This document shows, in pieces, positions 1 to 6,706 of a DNA stretch of 12,360 bases. Each line of letters starts with the position of its first letter. Position 1 is the stretch's first letter. The notes under the pieces were generated by a model. That model saw only the letters and a list, made by a program, of their open reading frames with translations. It did no database searches and was not told the origin of the DNA. Made by a program: the position numbers and the translations under genes. This DNA is from a bacterium (GTDB lineage: Bacteria; SM23-31; JAUVVT01): the NCBI GenBank assembly GCA_030616165.1, contig JAUWXV010000099.1, forward strand, positions 1 to 12,360, given 5' to 3'.

Positions 1-2
1 GA

Positions 3-1967
3 TATGACGTTTATTTTTATAGTACAGATAATGTAGAAATGAAGAACTGTATACTTAGAACACTTTATTACGGTGTAGAGGATATTGTTAGTGATTATAA
101 TCTTTACTATGGAACCCCTCCAGATGTAATTAATGGTAATATGACTCTTGCTGAATATTTTTCAGCGACAGGAAATGCGGAACATTCATTGACAGGAAAT
201 CCATTATTTACGAGTGCCGGGAATGGTATTTTCACACTTACTTCTGAATCTCCCGCTATAGACGCAGGTACTAATGTGGGTCTAACGGAGGATTTTACTA
301 GGAATTCTGTACCCAGTGGTGTTAGTCCTGATATAGGGGCGTATGAATACCTTTCCACAACTATACCTGTCCCTATCATTGATTTTGTAATTCTTGATCC
401 TAACAATGGCTATGCTAAAATTGGCGATTCAGTGACAATTACTGTGATTGCCAGGAACAGTGAGGCAGGTTTAACTCCTTCCAATGCTACCATCAATGGC
501 AAACAGGTTCCTCTTATTGACCAAGGGGATGGTACATACGTTGGTATTTATACAGTGGCTGAAGGTGACAACGACGCCACCAATGTTGAAGCAACGAACA
601 TTACACTTACTGGAGAGGACGGGACAAGCGCTCCGGCGTCTTCATCTGGTTCAACTCTTATTGTGGATGCTCATAAGCCAATTATTGCCTCAGTTACAAT
701 CAGCCCCAACTCTGGGTTGTTAAAAGTTGGGGATGGTGTAAATATTACTGTTACAGCTGTGAACAATGAGTCCGGACTTATCCCTTCAGATGCAGCAATT
801 AACGGGAAGTCCATACCACTGACTGATCAAGGGAATGGCACTTACACCGGGACATATACAGTTGGGGCTGATGATAACCAGGGTGTAAACATAGAGGCTG
901 AGAATATTACCCTCACAGATGCTGCTGGTAATGTGAGTGAACCCGCTTCCTCGACTGGCTCCACACTAATGATAGATACTCAAGCTCCCGGAATTGCCTC
1001 AGTTACAATCGGCCCCAACTCCGGATGGTTAAAATCTGGAGATGTTGTAACTATTACTGTTACAGCTGTGAACAATGAGTCCCGACTTATTCCTTCAGAT
1101 GCAACAATTAACGGGAAGTCCATACCACTGACTGATCAAGGAGATGGAACCTACACCGGGACATACACAGTTGGAGATAATGATAACCAGTGTGTATACA
1201 TTGAGGCTACGAATGTTACCCTCACAGATGCTGCTGGTAATGTGAGTGAAACTTCTTCCTCGACTGGTTCCACACTGAAGGTAGATACTCAAGCTCCCGG
1301 AATTGCCTCAGTTACAATCGGCCCCAACTCTGGATGGTTAATACCTGGAGATAGTGTTATTATTACTGTTAAAGCTGTGAATAATGAGTCCGGACTTATC
1401 CCTTCAGATGCAACAATTAACGGGAAGTCCATACCACTGACTGATAGAGGAGATGGAACCTACACCGGGACATATACAATCGGAGCTGATGATAACCAAG
1501 GTGTATATATTGAGGCTACGAATGTTACCCTTACAGATGCTGCTGGTAATGTTAGTAATGCTGTTTCAGCAACAAGAACATATAAATACTTTACGTTAAC
1601 TCAAACACTTGTTAATTTCATTGATGATGACTTGGATTACAATGACCCATACATAATTCGTGATGCAGAGTCACTATTTATAGCTGATAATGATAACTCC
1701 TTAACTTTTGTCTGGTCTTCATGGGAATCGCTTGGAGCTGAAGTGTATCAAATAAATCTATACTCTGGGTATTTTAAAAATTATGAGTTCTCAAAAACTA
1801 TTGCTGACACATTATTTTCTTTCAAAGGAGAACCTGGAAATACTTATTCTATAGAAGTTGTTCCCACAATATTAAATGGAGAAGAACTTGGAACTATTAA
1901 GTCGCGGGCAATATTATGTACATCAAGTATTGTTGGAACTCCAGGAAAACCATATATAAAAAAGTAG
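3..1967 (+). CDS. Large secreted/surface protein, C-terminal part (beta-helix end plus Ig-like repeats), 5' partial
   Basis: The frame is open to the left edge (first full codon at 3), so the gene starts outside the window; the ATG at 39 is internal. The visible part is 654 residues. The first ~115 residues look like the last coils of a right-handed parallel beta-helix, ending in the common closing pattern 'SPAIDAGTNVG...DIGAYEY'. Four Ig-like/bacterial-surface repeats of 102-103 residues follow (DNA 375-1595), each with 'PNSG', 'AVNNESGLIPS', 'GDGTYTGTYTVG' and 'TLTDAAGNVS'. The last ~120 residues form a different beta-rich, fibronectin-III-like domain. There is no Asn-Pro-Phe-Asn-Pro sorting tail, so anchoring or export must rely on the unseen N-terminus or another signal. 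Families like this are usually extracellular and bind carbohydrate or act as adhesins; the role here is inferred. No good terminator follows immediately. Confidence 0.85.
   Translation, partial: YDVYFYSTDNVEMKNCILRTLYYGVEDIVSDYNLYYGTPPDVINGNMTLAEYFSATGNAEHSLTGNPLFTSAGNGIFTLTSESPAIDAGTNVGLTEDFTRNSVPSGVSPDIGAYEYLSTTIPVPIIDFVILDPNNGYAKIGDSVTITVIARNSEAGLTPSNATINGKQVPLIDQGDGTYVGIYTVAEGDNDATNVEATNITLTGEDGTSAPASSSGSTLIVDAHKPIIASVTISPNSGLLKVGDGVNITVTAVNNESGLIPSDAAINGKSIPLTDQGNGTYTGTYTVGADDNQGVNIEAENITLTDAAGNVSEPASSTGSTLMIDTQAPGIASVTIGPNSGWLKSGDVVTITVTAVNNESRLIPSDATINGKSIPLTDQGDGTYTGTYTVGDNDNQCVYIEATNVTLTDAAGNVSETSSSTGSTLKVDTQAPGIASVTIGPNSGWLIPGDSVIITVKAVNNESGLIPSDATINGKSIPLTDRGDGTYTGTYTIGADDNQGVYIEATNVTLTDAAGNVSNAVSATRTYKYFTLTQTLVNFIDDDLDYNDPYIIRDAESLFIADNDNSLTFVWSSWESLGAEVYQINLYSGYFKNYEFSKTIADTLFSFKGEPGNTYSIEVVPTILNGEELGTIKSRAILCTSSIVGTPGKPYIKK
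375..1595 (+). repeat. Four tandem ~306-309 bp units encoding Ig-like domains
   Basis: Unit starts are at 375, 681, 990 and 1299, so units 1-3 are 306, 309 and 309 bp. The fourth runs to about 1595, where the similarity fades. Units 2-4 are very similar at the DNA level, sharing long blocks such as 'aacgggaagtccatacc' and 'gatgctgctggtaatgt'. Unit 1 is clearly more diverged. This suggests repeated in-frame duplication, or gene conversion, of the distal units. Unit number may vary between strains, and assemblies may collapse it. Confidence 0.9.
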
Positions 1968-2300
1968 TTATATCGTTGATGGAAACTAAAAAATATCAGA
2001 AGTTAACGAATATTTTAATTTTTTAATGTCTTTCCTTTTAATAGGTAGCATAACAAAGAGTATATAAAATTATTTGGATTAGAAAGATATATTGCTTCCC
2101 TGTGAAGGTGCACAGATTTTTAAGTTAGTGTTATAGTGGTATTCATTATCTATAAACCCTTTAGGGTGGGAATCCACTACTTTGTGGATGGAGTTATATC
2201 ATCTAATTTATGTATCCACTTGCATATGTGATTGCTCACACCATAAAATAAAAGCCGGTTAAAAGAACTTTTGCTACAGAAATCGGTCCTGTTATAAAAA
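1968..2300. other. Non-coding stretch between two convergent genes
   Basis: No convincing gene is seen in any frame. It contains the first copy of a 41-42 bp direct repeat (2017-2058), a weak hairpin CTGTG/CACAG followed by ATTTTT near 2100-2120 that could end the upstream plus-strand gene, and a small hairpin ATCCAC/GTGGAT near 2172-2190. Neither hairpin is strong enough to annotate separately. Confidence 0.5.
2017..2058. repeat. Direct repeat, copy 1 (pairs with 2845-2885)
   Basis: This 42 bp copy shares its first 22 bases exactly with the second copy, ending at 'atgtctttccttt'. The 3' part 'gcataacaaag' is also shared, with a few changes and one indel between. It lies ~50 bp after the stop of the plus-strand surface protein. 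Short open frames read on the minus strand differ in frame between the copies, so the repeat is probably not coding. Confidence 0.75.
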
Positions 2301-2335
2301 GATAAGGAGCCGGATACTACCCCCGGCTCCTTATC
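2296..2335 (-). terminator. Strong intrinsic terminator for the small membrane-protein gene
   Basis: A perfect 13 bp stem (2301-2313 with 2323-2335, arm GATAAGGAGCCGG) encloses a 9-base loop. Read on the minus strand it is followed directly by TTTTTATAAC (2300 downward), the classic rho-independent form. It lies ~60 bp past the stop of the minus-strand gene ending at 2398. The plus-strand side lacks a T tract, so termination should be mostly in the minus direction. Confidence 0.85.
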
Positions 2336-2397
2336 CTGAAGATGTAATCAAAAAATTGTTAAAAATTAAGCCACTTAAAAAATGGAGGGATAAAAAA

Positions 2398-2604
2398 TTA
2401 GAATAAATATTTTGAAATAAGACCCGTGACTACGGCTATGATAACAGCGGATAATATCCCCAAGAGAAAAATGTTTATTTTAGAATGATATTTAATATGA
2501 TTATCTATCATTTCAAAAAGAGCGTTCAGTTTACCATCTACATCTAAATCTTTGAATTGTTCGTATTTCACTTTTATATGATTTGTGTTTAATAATAGAT
2601 GCAT
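2398..2604 (-). CDS. Small single-helix membrane protein (68 aa)
   Basis: The 68-residue frame has a polar, probably helical N-terminal part (residues ~11-41, 'KYEQFKDLDVDGKLNALFE') and one C-terminal membrane helix (~43-64, 'INIFLLGILSAVIIAVVTGL'). The layout recalls XhlA/holin-like small proteins, but the match is by architecture only. The strong terminator just downstream supports it as a real gene. No Shine-Dalgarno is visible before the ATG at 2604, and a TTGACT box on the minus strand (2643-2648) would put the transcript start very close to the ATG, so initiation may be near-leaderless. Its position between two copies of a direct repeat is notable. The function is unknown. Confidence 0.55.
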   Translation of the reverse strand: MHLLLNTNHIKVKYEQFKDLDVDGKLNALFEMIDNHIKYHSKINIFLLGILSAVIIAVVTGLISKYLF

Positions 2605-2915
2605 AAAATTTCTAAATATATATGTAATATATTTTTTTAAAAAGTCAAGGAAAAAATATTTTTATTTTTTTTATTGAAACACGAACAATACATATGTGCT
2701 TGATTTAAATGTATCTATAACATTATAAATTTGAATATATTTTTTTTTAATTTTTATAAAAACTTTAATAATTAATTTACACTTTATTAAACTGAATAAA
2801 TTTTATAAATGTTCTATTAGGGTTTGTCAAGTATATAATTACGTAATTTTTTAATGTCTTTCCTTTAAAAGTTGGCATAACAAAGTACTTTTTCTGGCAA
2901 ATGAAATCCTAAATC
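2605..2915. other. Very AT-rich non-coding stretch
   Basis: Long A and T runs and no convincing gene. It separates two genes that both read on the minus strand. It holds the second copy of the direct repeat (2845-2885) and, on the minus strand, a TTGACT box at 2643-2648 with only a poor -10 (TACATA) 16 bp on. No terminator hairpin is obvious after the minus-strand gene that ends at 2916. Confidence 0.5.
2845..2885. repeat. Direct repeat, copy 2 (pairs with 2017-2058)
   Basis: This 41 bp copy is in the same orientation as copy 1, with a one-base indel and a few substitutions in the middle. It lies ~30 bp beyond the stop of the 284-residue secreted protein. The two copies bracket ~0.79 kb holding the 68-residue membrane protein and its terminator. 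Confidence 0.75.
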
Positions 2916-3770
2916 CTACCTGAGCAGCACCATTCTCTTAGTCTGGGTGAATGTCCCAGCCGTCAATCGATAGATGTAGATGCCACTACTTGCCAGCCGT
3001 CCTTGATTATCCCTGCCTTTCCAGATAACCTGATAATAACCTGCAGGCTGGAAGTTATTCACAATGGTCTGCACCTCTTGGCCAATCAGGTTGTAAATTA
3101 TCAAGCGGACCTGAATTCCTTCAGGAAGGCAGTAAGAAATCTTCGTCTCTGGATTGAAGGGATTAGGATAATTTTGATCTAAATAGAACTTGTCTGGTAC
3201 TCCGGAGGAGACTGCTTTTCCAAGTGCATTTGCATCAGAGGCCTTAGCCATAGCCTTAGCCTTCTTAGCCTTAGGCTTCTTAGCCTTAGCCTTTATAATT
3301 ACGCAGTCCCCCCCGTGTATCCAGGTACCATCAAGTAGACGACTACCATCCGAAAGAGATAACATCACTGTGTCCCCGTCACACACAGGGCCAATAGCCT
3401 CCACAATTTCCTGTTTGTCAAATTTAAGAACAAGATCAGGAAATCCATCGCGACCCTTCTTAGTGGTGCAATTACACTCCCCATCTTCAACAAGGGTGGC
3501 GACATCTTTAATACTCCATCTTATTGGCGCAACACCTTCCAGTCTTATAGTACTCACATTTATCGAGTCAACATTTAAGAAGAAACCACCCACAGTCCCC
3601 CCAAGTATCGCTACAGGCAGAACACCCTTAACACCCTTACTTTTAACCTTGAGGGGATTCGGACAGGATTTGGGTTTGATGTCTAATTTCACTTGACAGG
3701 GAAAAGATAATAAGTACCCTGCAATAATAAATACGATAAATATGACTATAATTAACAAGACTCGTTTCAT
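2916..3770 (-). CDS. Secreted protein with type IX (Por-type) C-terminal sorting tail
   Basis: The 284-residue protein starts at an ATG with an excellent Shine-Dalgarno (AAAGGAGGT, minus strand, 3776-3784). Residues ~1-25 are a signal peptide. Residues ~27-160 form a domain seen in many secreted proteins of environmental bacteria, recognisable by 'VKLDIKPKSCPNPL', 'LPVAILGG', 'RLEGVAPIRWS' and 'DGFPDLVLKFD'; its biochemical role is not established to my knowledge. Residues ~160-188 are a Lys/Ala-rich low-complexity linker. Residues ~196-284 are a FlgD-like/type IX sorting domain: 'YLDQNYPNPFNPETKISY', 'VRLIIYNLIGQEV', 'GIYIYRLTAG', 'KRMVLLR'. The product is expected to cross the outer membrane and stay on the surface or be released. 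Cysteines at 25, 36, 99, 101, 130 and 156 in and before the domain may form disulfides. Confidence 0.85.
   Translation of the reverse strand: MKRVLLIIVIFIVFIIAGYLLSFPCQVKLDIKPKSCPNPLKVKSKGVKGVLPVAILGGTVGGFFLNVDSINVSTIRLEGVAPIRWSIKDVATLVEDGECNCTTKKGRDGFPDLVLKFDKQEIVEAIGPVCDGDTVMLSLSDGSRLLDGTWIHGGDCVIIKAKAKKPKAKKAKAMAKASDANALGKAVSSGVPDKFYLDQNYPNPFNPETKISYCLPEGIQVRLIIYNLIGQEVQTIVNNFQPAGYYQVIWKGRDNQGRLASSGIYIYRLTAGTFTQTKRMVLLR
3238..3296. repeat. TTAGCC-type microsatellite encoding the Lys/Ala linker
   Basis: Imperfect hexamer iterations of 'ttagcc', with variants 'ttaggc' and 'ttcttagcc', encode the alternating Lys-Ala linker (residues ~160-177) of the secreted protein. Replication slippage here would lengthen or shorten the linker in steps of two residues without breaking the frame. 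Confidence 0.7.
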
Positions 3771-3815
3771 TTTAAACCTCCTTTTAGTTTCTTACAACCT
3801 TTGTGATTTTGTTCA

Positions 3816-4087
3816 ACTTTTTCTATATCACGAATAAAGATAGTAAGTAAACACAATTACTATAGGAGCAAGTTCGCTTTTCTTATGATTTTCAGTGCTT
3901 ATATTCAGCCTACTCCAGGCATTCAAATATACAAAATCATCACATTGGGTTTGAGTCAGCATAAGGTTTCGATTGATTCATTTGTACTTTGTGCTTGTGC
4001 TACAATATTGATTTCTTCAAATTCAGAAAGCATATCAACTAAGCTTACTTTTATCACCTTAGAATCATCTTAAATAAATACATTCAT
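3816..4087 (-). pseudogene. Response-regulator receiver domain, decayed pseudogene
   Basis: On the minus strand from ATG 4087, read through stops, the sequence gives 'MNVFI*DDSKVIKVSLVDML', then 'SEFEEINIVAQAQSTNESIE', 'TLC*LKPNVMILYI*MPGVG', '*I*ALKIIRKAN'. After a frame change near 3870 it continues 'APIVIVFTYYLYS*YRKS'. This follows the receiver fold: the acidic pair DD after strand 1, 'KPNVMILxIxMPG' where the phospho-acceptor Asp is now Tyr, 'GxxALKIIR', and 'PIVIVFT' for strand 4. There are at least five in-frame stops before the frameshift and another after it. No DNA-binding output domain is visible beyond ~3816. The plus-strand open frame at 3885-4073 is only its antisense shadow. 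A LuxR/NarL-type origin is a guess. Confidence 0.8.
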
Positions 4088-4480
4088 TACCACTTATGCC
4101 TTTTATATCAGGTAATTTTATCGGATATGAAGGCTATTTTTGTCTTGATTACTTAAATTGTCGATAAAAATTTTCGGAGAATTAACCGATACTTGTACTA
4201 ATATATTTACTAAAATCATTTAAAAAAATAGGACAAATTCTGTTTTTTTTGTAATATTTTTTCTCTGTTTGTTGTAAGTTTTTGTCTTACATGTAAAGAA
4301 GGGATATTTCTGAAGGGGTATTATTAGAGAATACTTGTGAGCATTTAAATCTGTGAGGAGAATATAAAAATAGTTAAAAAAATATAAGTATTATTAAAAA
4401 ATTTGAAGAACGAACGATAAATAAGAAAAACAAACTGATATTTGAAATATTTAAATCCCGAATGATTGCCACTTTTAATA
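4088..4480. other. AT-rich stretch with no gene seen
   Basis: I looked at both strands and see no coding remnant comparable to the receiver pseudogene next door. The stretch has long A and T runs and no strong hairpin. It may contain the decayed promoter of the pseudogene, and it lies just outside the candidate island boundary. Confidence 0.5.
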
Positions 4481-4481
4481 C

Positions 4482-4534
4482 AAAAAAAGCTGAAATGCAA
4501 GCATTTATTTTAAAAATACTTAAATTCCAGCTTT
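4482..4534 (-). terminator. Intrinsic terminator following the tRNA 3' fragment
   Basis: On the minus strand, arms 4524-4534 and 4486-4496 (AAAGCTGGAAT with ATTTCAGCTTT) pair over 11 bp including one G-U. The loop is 27 bases and the stem runs into seven U. It starts 3 bases after the tRNA 3' fragment, the usual position of a tRNA gene's own terminator. In the island model this is the original terminator of the disrupted tRNA-Glu gene. Confidence 0.75.
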
Positions 4535-4537
4535 CTT

Positions 4538-4563
4538 GTAGCGCATAGGGGATTTGAACCCCT
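4538..4563 (-). repeat. tRNA-Glu 3'-end fragment, candidate att site (direct repeat of 11105-11130)
   Basis: The 26 bp match the 3' end of the intact tRNA-Glu (T-arm, acceptor strand, discriminator and one base more) at 25 of 26 positions. The single change is in the T-loop (TTCAAAT instead of TTCGAAT). Similarity stops sharply at the 5' edge of the T-stem, and no D-arm or anticodon arm follows. Orientation is the same as in the intact gene. This is what is left behind when a tyrosine-recombinase element integrates into a tRNA gene. Confidence 0.8.
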
Positions 4564-4626
4564 ATCTTGACCAGTTCATATCTCCAATAAAAACAATATA
4601 TCTATTTGATATTACGAAATTTAGAT

Positions 4627-4860
4627 GTTTGATTTAGTTAGGTTTGTTTTGATATATTTTGGTATGTTTTGACATAAAAATGTCCCAAATGCGTCCCAGT
4701 TTGGAAAGGCTTATTTGTCATGAGTTTCGAAGATTTTTTCTATTTTTCGAAAATTGAAAATTGATTATTATTGGATTTGCATTGATATGGTTTTATATAG
4801 TTTGATATGGGAAATCGAAGGAAATCTAAATAAATCGAAGTAAATCAAACTATTTCAAAC
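4627..4860. repeat. Helically phased short repeats next to the att-like fragment
   Basis: Two adjacent 20 bp units at 4641-4660 and 4661-4680 share GGTWTGTTTTGAYATA. TTGATATGG occurs at 4782 and 4802 (20 bp apart), and AAATCGAAG at 4812 and 4832 (20 bp apart). Five consecutive 10-mers at 4811-4860 follow the pattern kAAATCnAAn. GTTTGATTT at 4627 appears inverted as AAATCAAAC at 4842. GTCCCA occurs at 4682 and 4693. Boxes spaced by one or two helical turns on both strands look like a multi-site protein-binding region, for example integrase arm sites; this function is inferred. Confidence 0.65.
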
Positions 4861-4863
4861 AAT

Positions 4864-5208
4864 AATTTATGGTGTAAAAAGCATCAATCAAAGAAATTAA
4901 TGAAAAGTTAGCATATATGAAAAAATAATGCCTTGTTACCGGCATTAGAAGCCTATAATATTGATATTTCTAAACGTAATTATTATAAAGTTTTGGGTTT
5001 GGAAATTGAAATAATAAATCGTTCACCAAAATGTGATTGGTTCGAGTCCAGGGCGGGGAATAAGTCACTAATACTCAGCGCACCAATTGTTAGAGATTTT
5101 ATAAAGTCTGGCAAGAATTGGTATGTTATAATAAGCATTTATGTGACGAGATTTACACTCTATCTTACTGACCAATCTTCTACATTGCGCAATTTTTACA
5201 ATACTAAT
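4864..5208. other. Stretch without a supported gene inside the island edge
   Basis: A plus-strand open frame (4933-5370) runs through here, but its second half is only the antisense of the sorting-tail pseudogene. Its first half ('ALLPALEAYNIDISKRNYYK') has no family I recognise and no ribosome binding site. A short tract 'ggttcgagtcc' near 5040 resembles a T-loop but has no tRNA around it. An integrase gene would be expected about here; I cannot read one. Confidence 0.5.
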
Positions 5209-5523
5209 TTACTTAATAAGCGTCATTTTTTTAATAGCAGAAAACTCTCCTGCTTGAAGGTGGAACAAATAGACACCAGAACTGACCAATTTACCTGCTT
5301 CACTTTTTCCGTCCCATTCGAAATCGTAATTTCCTGCAGGCATAGTATCAGATACAAGTGTCCTAACTAAAGAGCCATTAATACTATAAATTTTTAGGAT
5401 TACATTTGAAGATTGAGGTAACTGGAACCGAATCGATGTTGTTGGATTGAAATGATTTGGAAAGTTCTGCTCTAATACATATGAATCTGGTATTATGTCC
5501 TCAATATAGTGTATAATAAACAA
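5209..5523 (-). pseudogene. Orphan type IX sorting domain (C-terminal remnant of a secreted protein)
   Basis: Only ~95 residues of a FlgD-like/type IX sorting domain remain: 'IPDSYVLEQNFPNHFNPTTS', 'VILKIYSINGSLVRTLV', 'MPAGNYDFEWDGKSEAGKLV', 'SSGVYLFHLQAGEFSAIKKM'. The usual NPFNP reads NHFNP. There is no signal peptide and no cargo domain, an in-frame stop lies a few codons upstream of the TTG at 5523, and there is no Shine-Dalgarno. The tail is otherwise intact, so truncation (deletion or recombination at the island edge) was probably recent. It could not reach the periplasm as it stands. Confidence 0.8.
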
Positions 5524-5726
5524 ATAATTTTTTAGTTAATTATTAGTTATTTGAATAAATAATAATACAGTATCTCCTAATAACTAAAATTAAAAAGATA
5601 AAATTACTACTCTTAATAAAAATGGTTTGGTTTTTCAAGTTACCTTAACTAGCTTTTAAATCAAAGATTTGTGAAAATCTGTAATTTTTTCAAAAGCATT
5701 TATTTTATAATTAAAATAAATTTCAC

Positions 5727-5755
5727 TTGACTTATACTGTAAACTTGTTTATATT
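5727..5755 (+). promoter_or_regulatory. Sigma-70-type promoter with internal inverted repeat
   Basis: TTGACT (5727-5732), a 17 bp spacer and TATATT (5750-5755) give a near-consensus promoter whose start should fall ~35 bp before the ATG at 5799. The spacer ends in TAAAC-TT-GTTTA (5740-5751), which overlaps the first bases of the -10. A protein bound there would block the promoter. The same half-site recurs at 6707-6725. Confidence 0.7.
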
Positions 5756-5798
5756 AGTATCAAAATAATTTTTTAAACATAAAACAAAGGACAAAACA

Positions 5799-6395
5799 AT
5801 GGACAAAACAATTTTAACACCGGAAGAGAGCTTTGATATAATTACTAAAGCTATCTCAAACTTTAAAATGAATTATAAGGAACATGCAAAAATGTTTCTC
5901 CTATGGGGCTGGATGCTGAGTATTGCCAGCTTTTCTAATTTCATTATCTTAAAGATTTTAGACCATAAAGAAGCATACGAACTTTCGGGGATATTTAGTC
6001 TTGGTAATTGGTTTTTGTTTATCTTAAGTACATTTATAATCCTGTTTTTTATGGAGCGGAAAATAAATAAGGATAAGAAAATATATAGCCATTTAGAAAG
6101 TTATATCAATAAACTATGGGCAGTAAGCGGCATTTCAATGTTTGTAGCAACATTCCTTAGTTTTAAATTGGGAATAGTTCCACCAACAATACTTTTGTTA
6201 ATTACCGGTATTGCAACTACAATTACCGGGCTGGTTATTAAGTTTAAACCTTTAATAATTGGGGGTATAGCATTTTTTATATTCAGTATAGCTACAACAT
6301 TTGTATCAAATCACAACACAGCATTAATTACCGGCACGGCTATCATATGTGGTTATCTGATACCAGGATATTTTTTAAAATCAGCAAAAGAATAG
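5799..6395 (+). CDS. Six-helix membrane protein paired with a winged-helix regulator
   Basis: This 198-residue protein has a soluble N-terminus (residues 1-30, 'TPEESFDIITKAISNFK') and about six membrane helices (~32-53, 65-85, 107-125, 128-148, 151-169, 173-193). AAAGGA at 5786-5791 is a well-placed ribosome binding site, and a strong promoter lies upstream. The stop is four bases before the start of a winged-helix DNA-binding protein, so the two are co-transcribed and probably co-translated. From memory, this pair (uncharacterised membrane protein plus HTH_34-type regulator) recurs in Bacteroidota-related genomes. By analogy with membrane-protein/regulator pairs it may sense an envelope signal or control the regulator's activity; nothing in the sequence proves this. 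Confidence 0.85.
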   Translation: MDKTILTPEESFDIITKAISNFKMNYKEHAKMFLLWGWMLSIASFSNFIILKILDHKEAYELSGIFSLGNWFLFILSTFIILFFMERKINKDKKIYSHLESYINKLWAVSGISMFVATFLSFKLGIVPPTILLLITGIATTITGLVIKFKPLIIGGIAFFIFSIATTFVSNHNTALITGTAIICGYLIPGYFLKSAKE

Positions 6396-6399
6396 TATT

Positions 6400-6690
6400 A
6401 TGTACAAAGATTTAGATCCTTTATTACACTCGCAACTCCGGTTGTCAATCGTCTCTACTTTAATAACGGTCGATGAAGCAAATTTTAATTTCATCAAAGA
6501 GACCACTAAGGCTACATCGGGCAATATAAGTATTCAAATAAAGAAATTGCAGGAAGCAGGATATATTAAAGTAGAAAAATCTTTTAAAAATAATTATCCA
6601 AATACGACTTTGTCAATTACAGATAAAGGTGTTGAGGCATTTGAAACCTATGTCAATAATTTGAAAAAATATATTAATCCCGGGAAATAA
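6400..6690 (+). CDS. Winged-helix transcriptional regulator (HTH_34/MarR-like)
   Basis: The 96-residue protein is a single winged-helix domain of the PF13601 type: 'LHSQLRLSIVSTLI' (helix 1), 'NFNFIKETTKATSGNISIQI' with the recognition helix at ~39-52, 'LQEAGYIKVEKSF' leading into the wing, and 'TLSITDKGVEAFETYV' closing it. It has no ligand domain, so control must come from a partner, most simply the membrane protein encoded just upstream. Its probable targets are the inverted repeat in its own promoter (5740-5751) and the similar one before the lipoprotein gene (6707-6725). A T9 tract follows the stop, but no clean stem precedes it, so read-through into the lipoprotein gene is possible. Confidence 0.88.
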   Translation: MYKDLDPLLHSQLRLSIVSTLITVDEANFNFIKETTKATSGNISIQIKKLQEAGYIKVEKSFKNNYPNTTLSITDKGVEAFETYVNNLKKYINPGK

Positions 6691-6706
6691 TTTTTTTTTA
6701 CATATT

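Noticed and set aside
484-723. Alternative-frame open stretch across the Ig-like repeats
   Set aside because: It overlaps the well-supported surface-protein frame with no start context of its own.
2100-2125. Hairpin CTGTG/CACAG with ATTTTT as terminator of the surface-protein gene
   Set aside because: The stem is only 5 bp and lies more than 120 bp after the stop; mentioned in the gap entry but not called.
3190-3696. Plus-strand open frame of 168 codons
   Set aside because: It is antisense to the 284-residue secreted protein, which has a signal peptide, Shine-Dalgarno and known C-terminal domain; long shadows arise from its repeated codons.
3885-4073. Plus-strand open frame of 62 codons
   Set aside because: It is antisense to the receiver-domain pseudogene, which explains its sequence; no ribosome site and no family resemblance.
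4680-4725. Minus-strand peptide 'TNKPFQTGTHLGHFYVKTYQ', considered as an integrase C-terminus
   Set aside because: The frame is closed by a stop only a few codons upstream and no catalytic R-H-R-Y motifs can be read; too short to call.
5030-5065. 'ggttcgagtcc' followed by 'agggcgggga', resembling a tRNA T-arm and acceptor end
   Set aside because: The T-stem has a mismatch, and no matching acceptor 5' strand, D-arm or anticodon arm lies ~70 bases upstream.
4933-5370. Plus-strand open frame of 145 codons
   Set aside because: Its 3' half is the antisense of the type IX sorting tail, and its 5' half has no recognisable family or ribosome site.
6675-6700. T9 tract after the winged-helix regulator as an intrinsic terminator
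   Set aside because: The preceding 'cccggg' has no room for a loop and the flanking pairing is weak; no stable stem.
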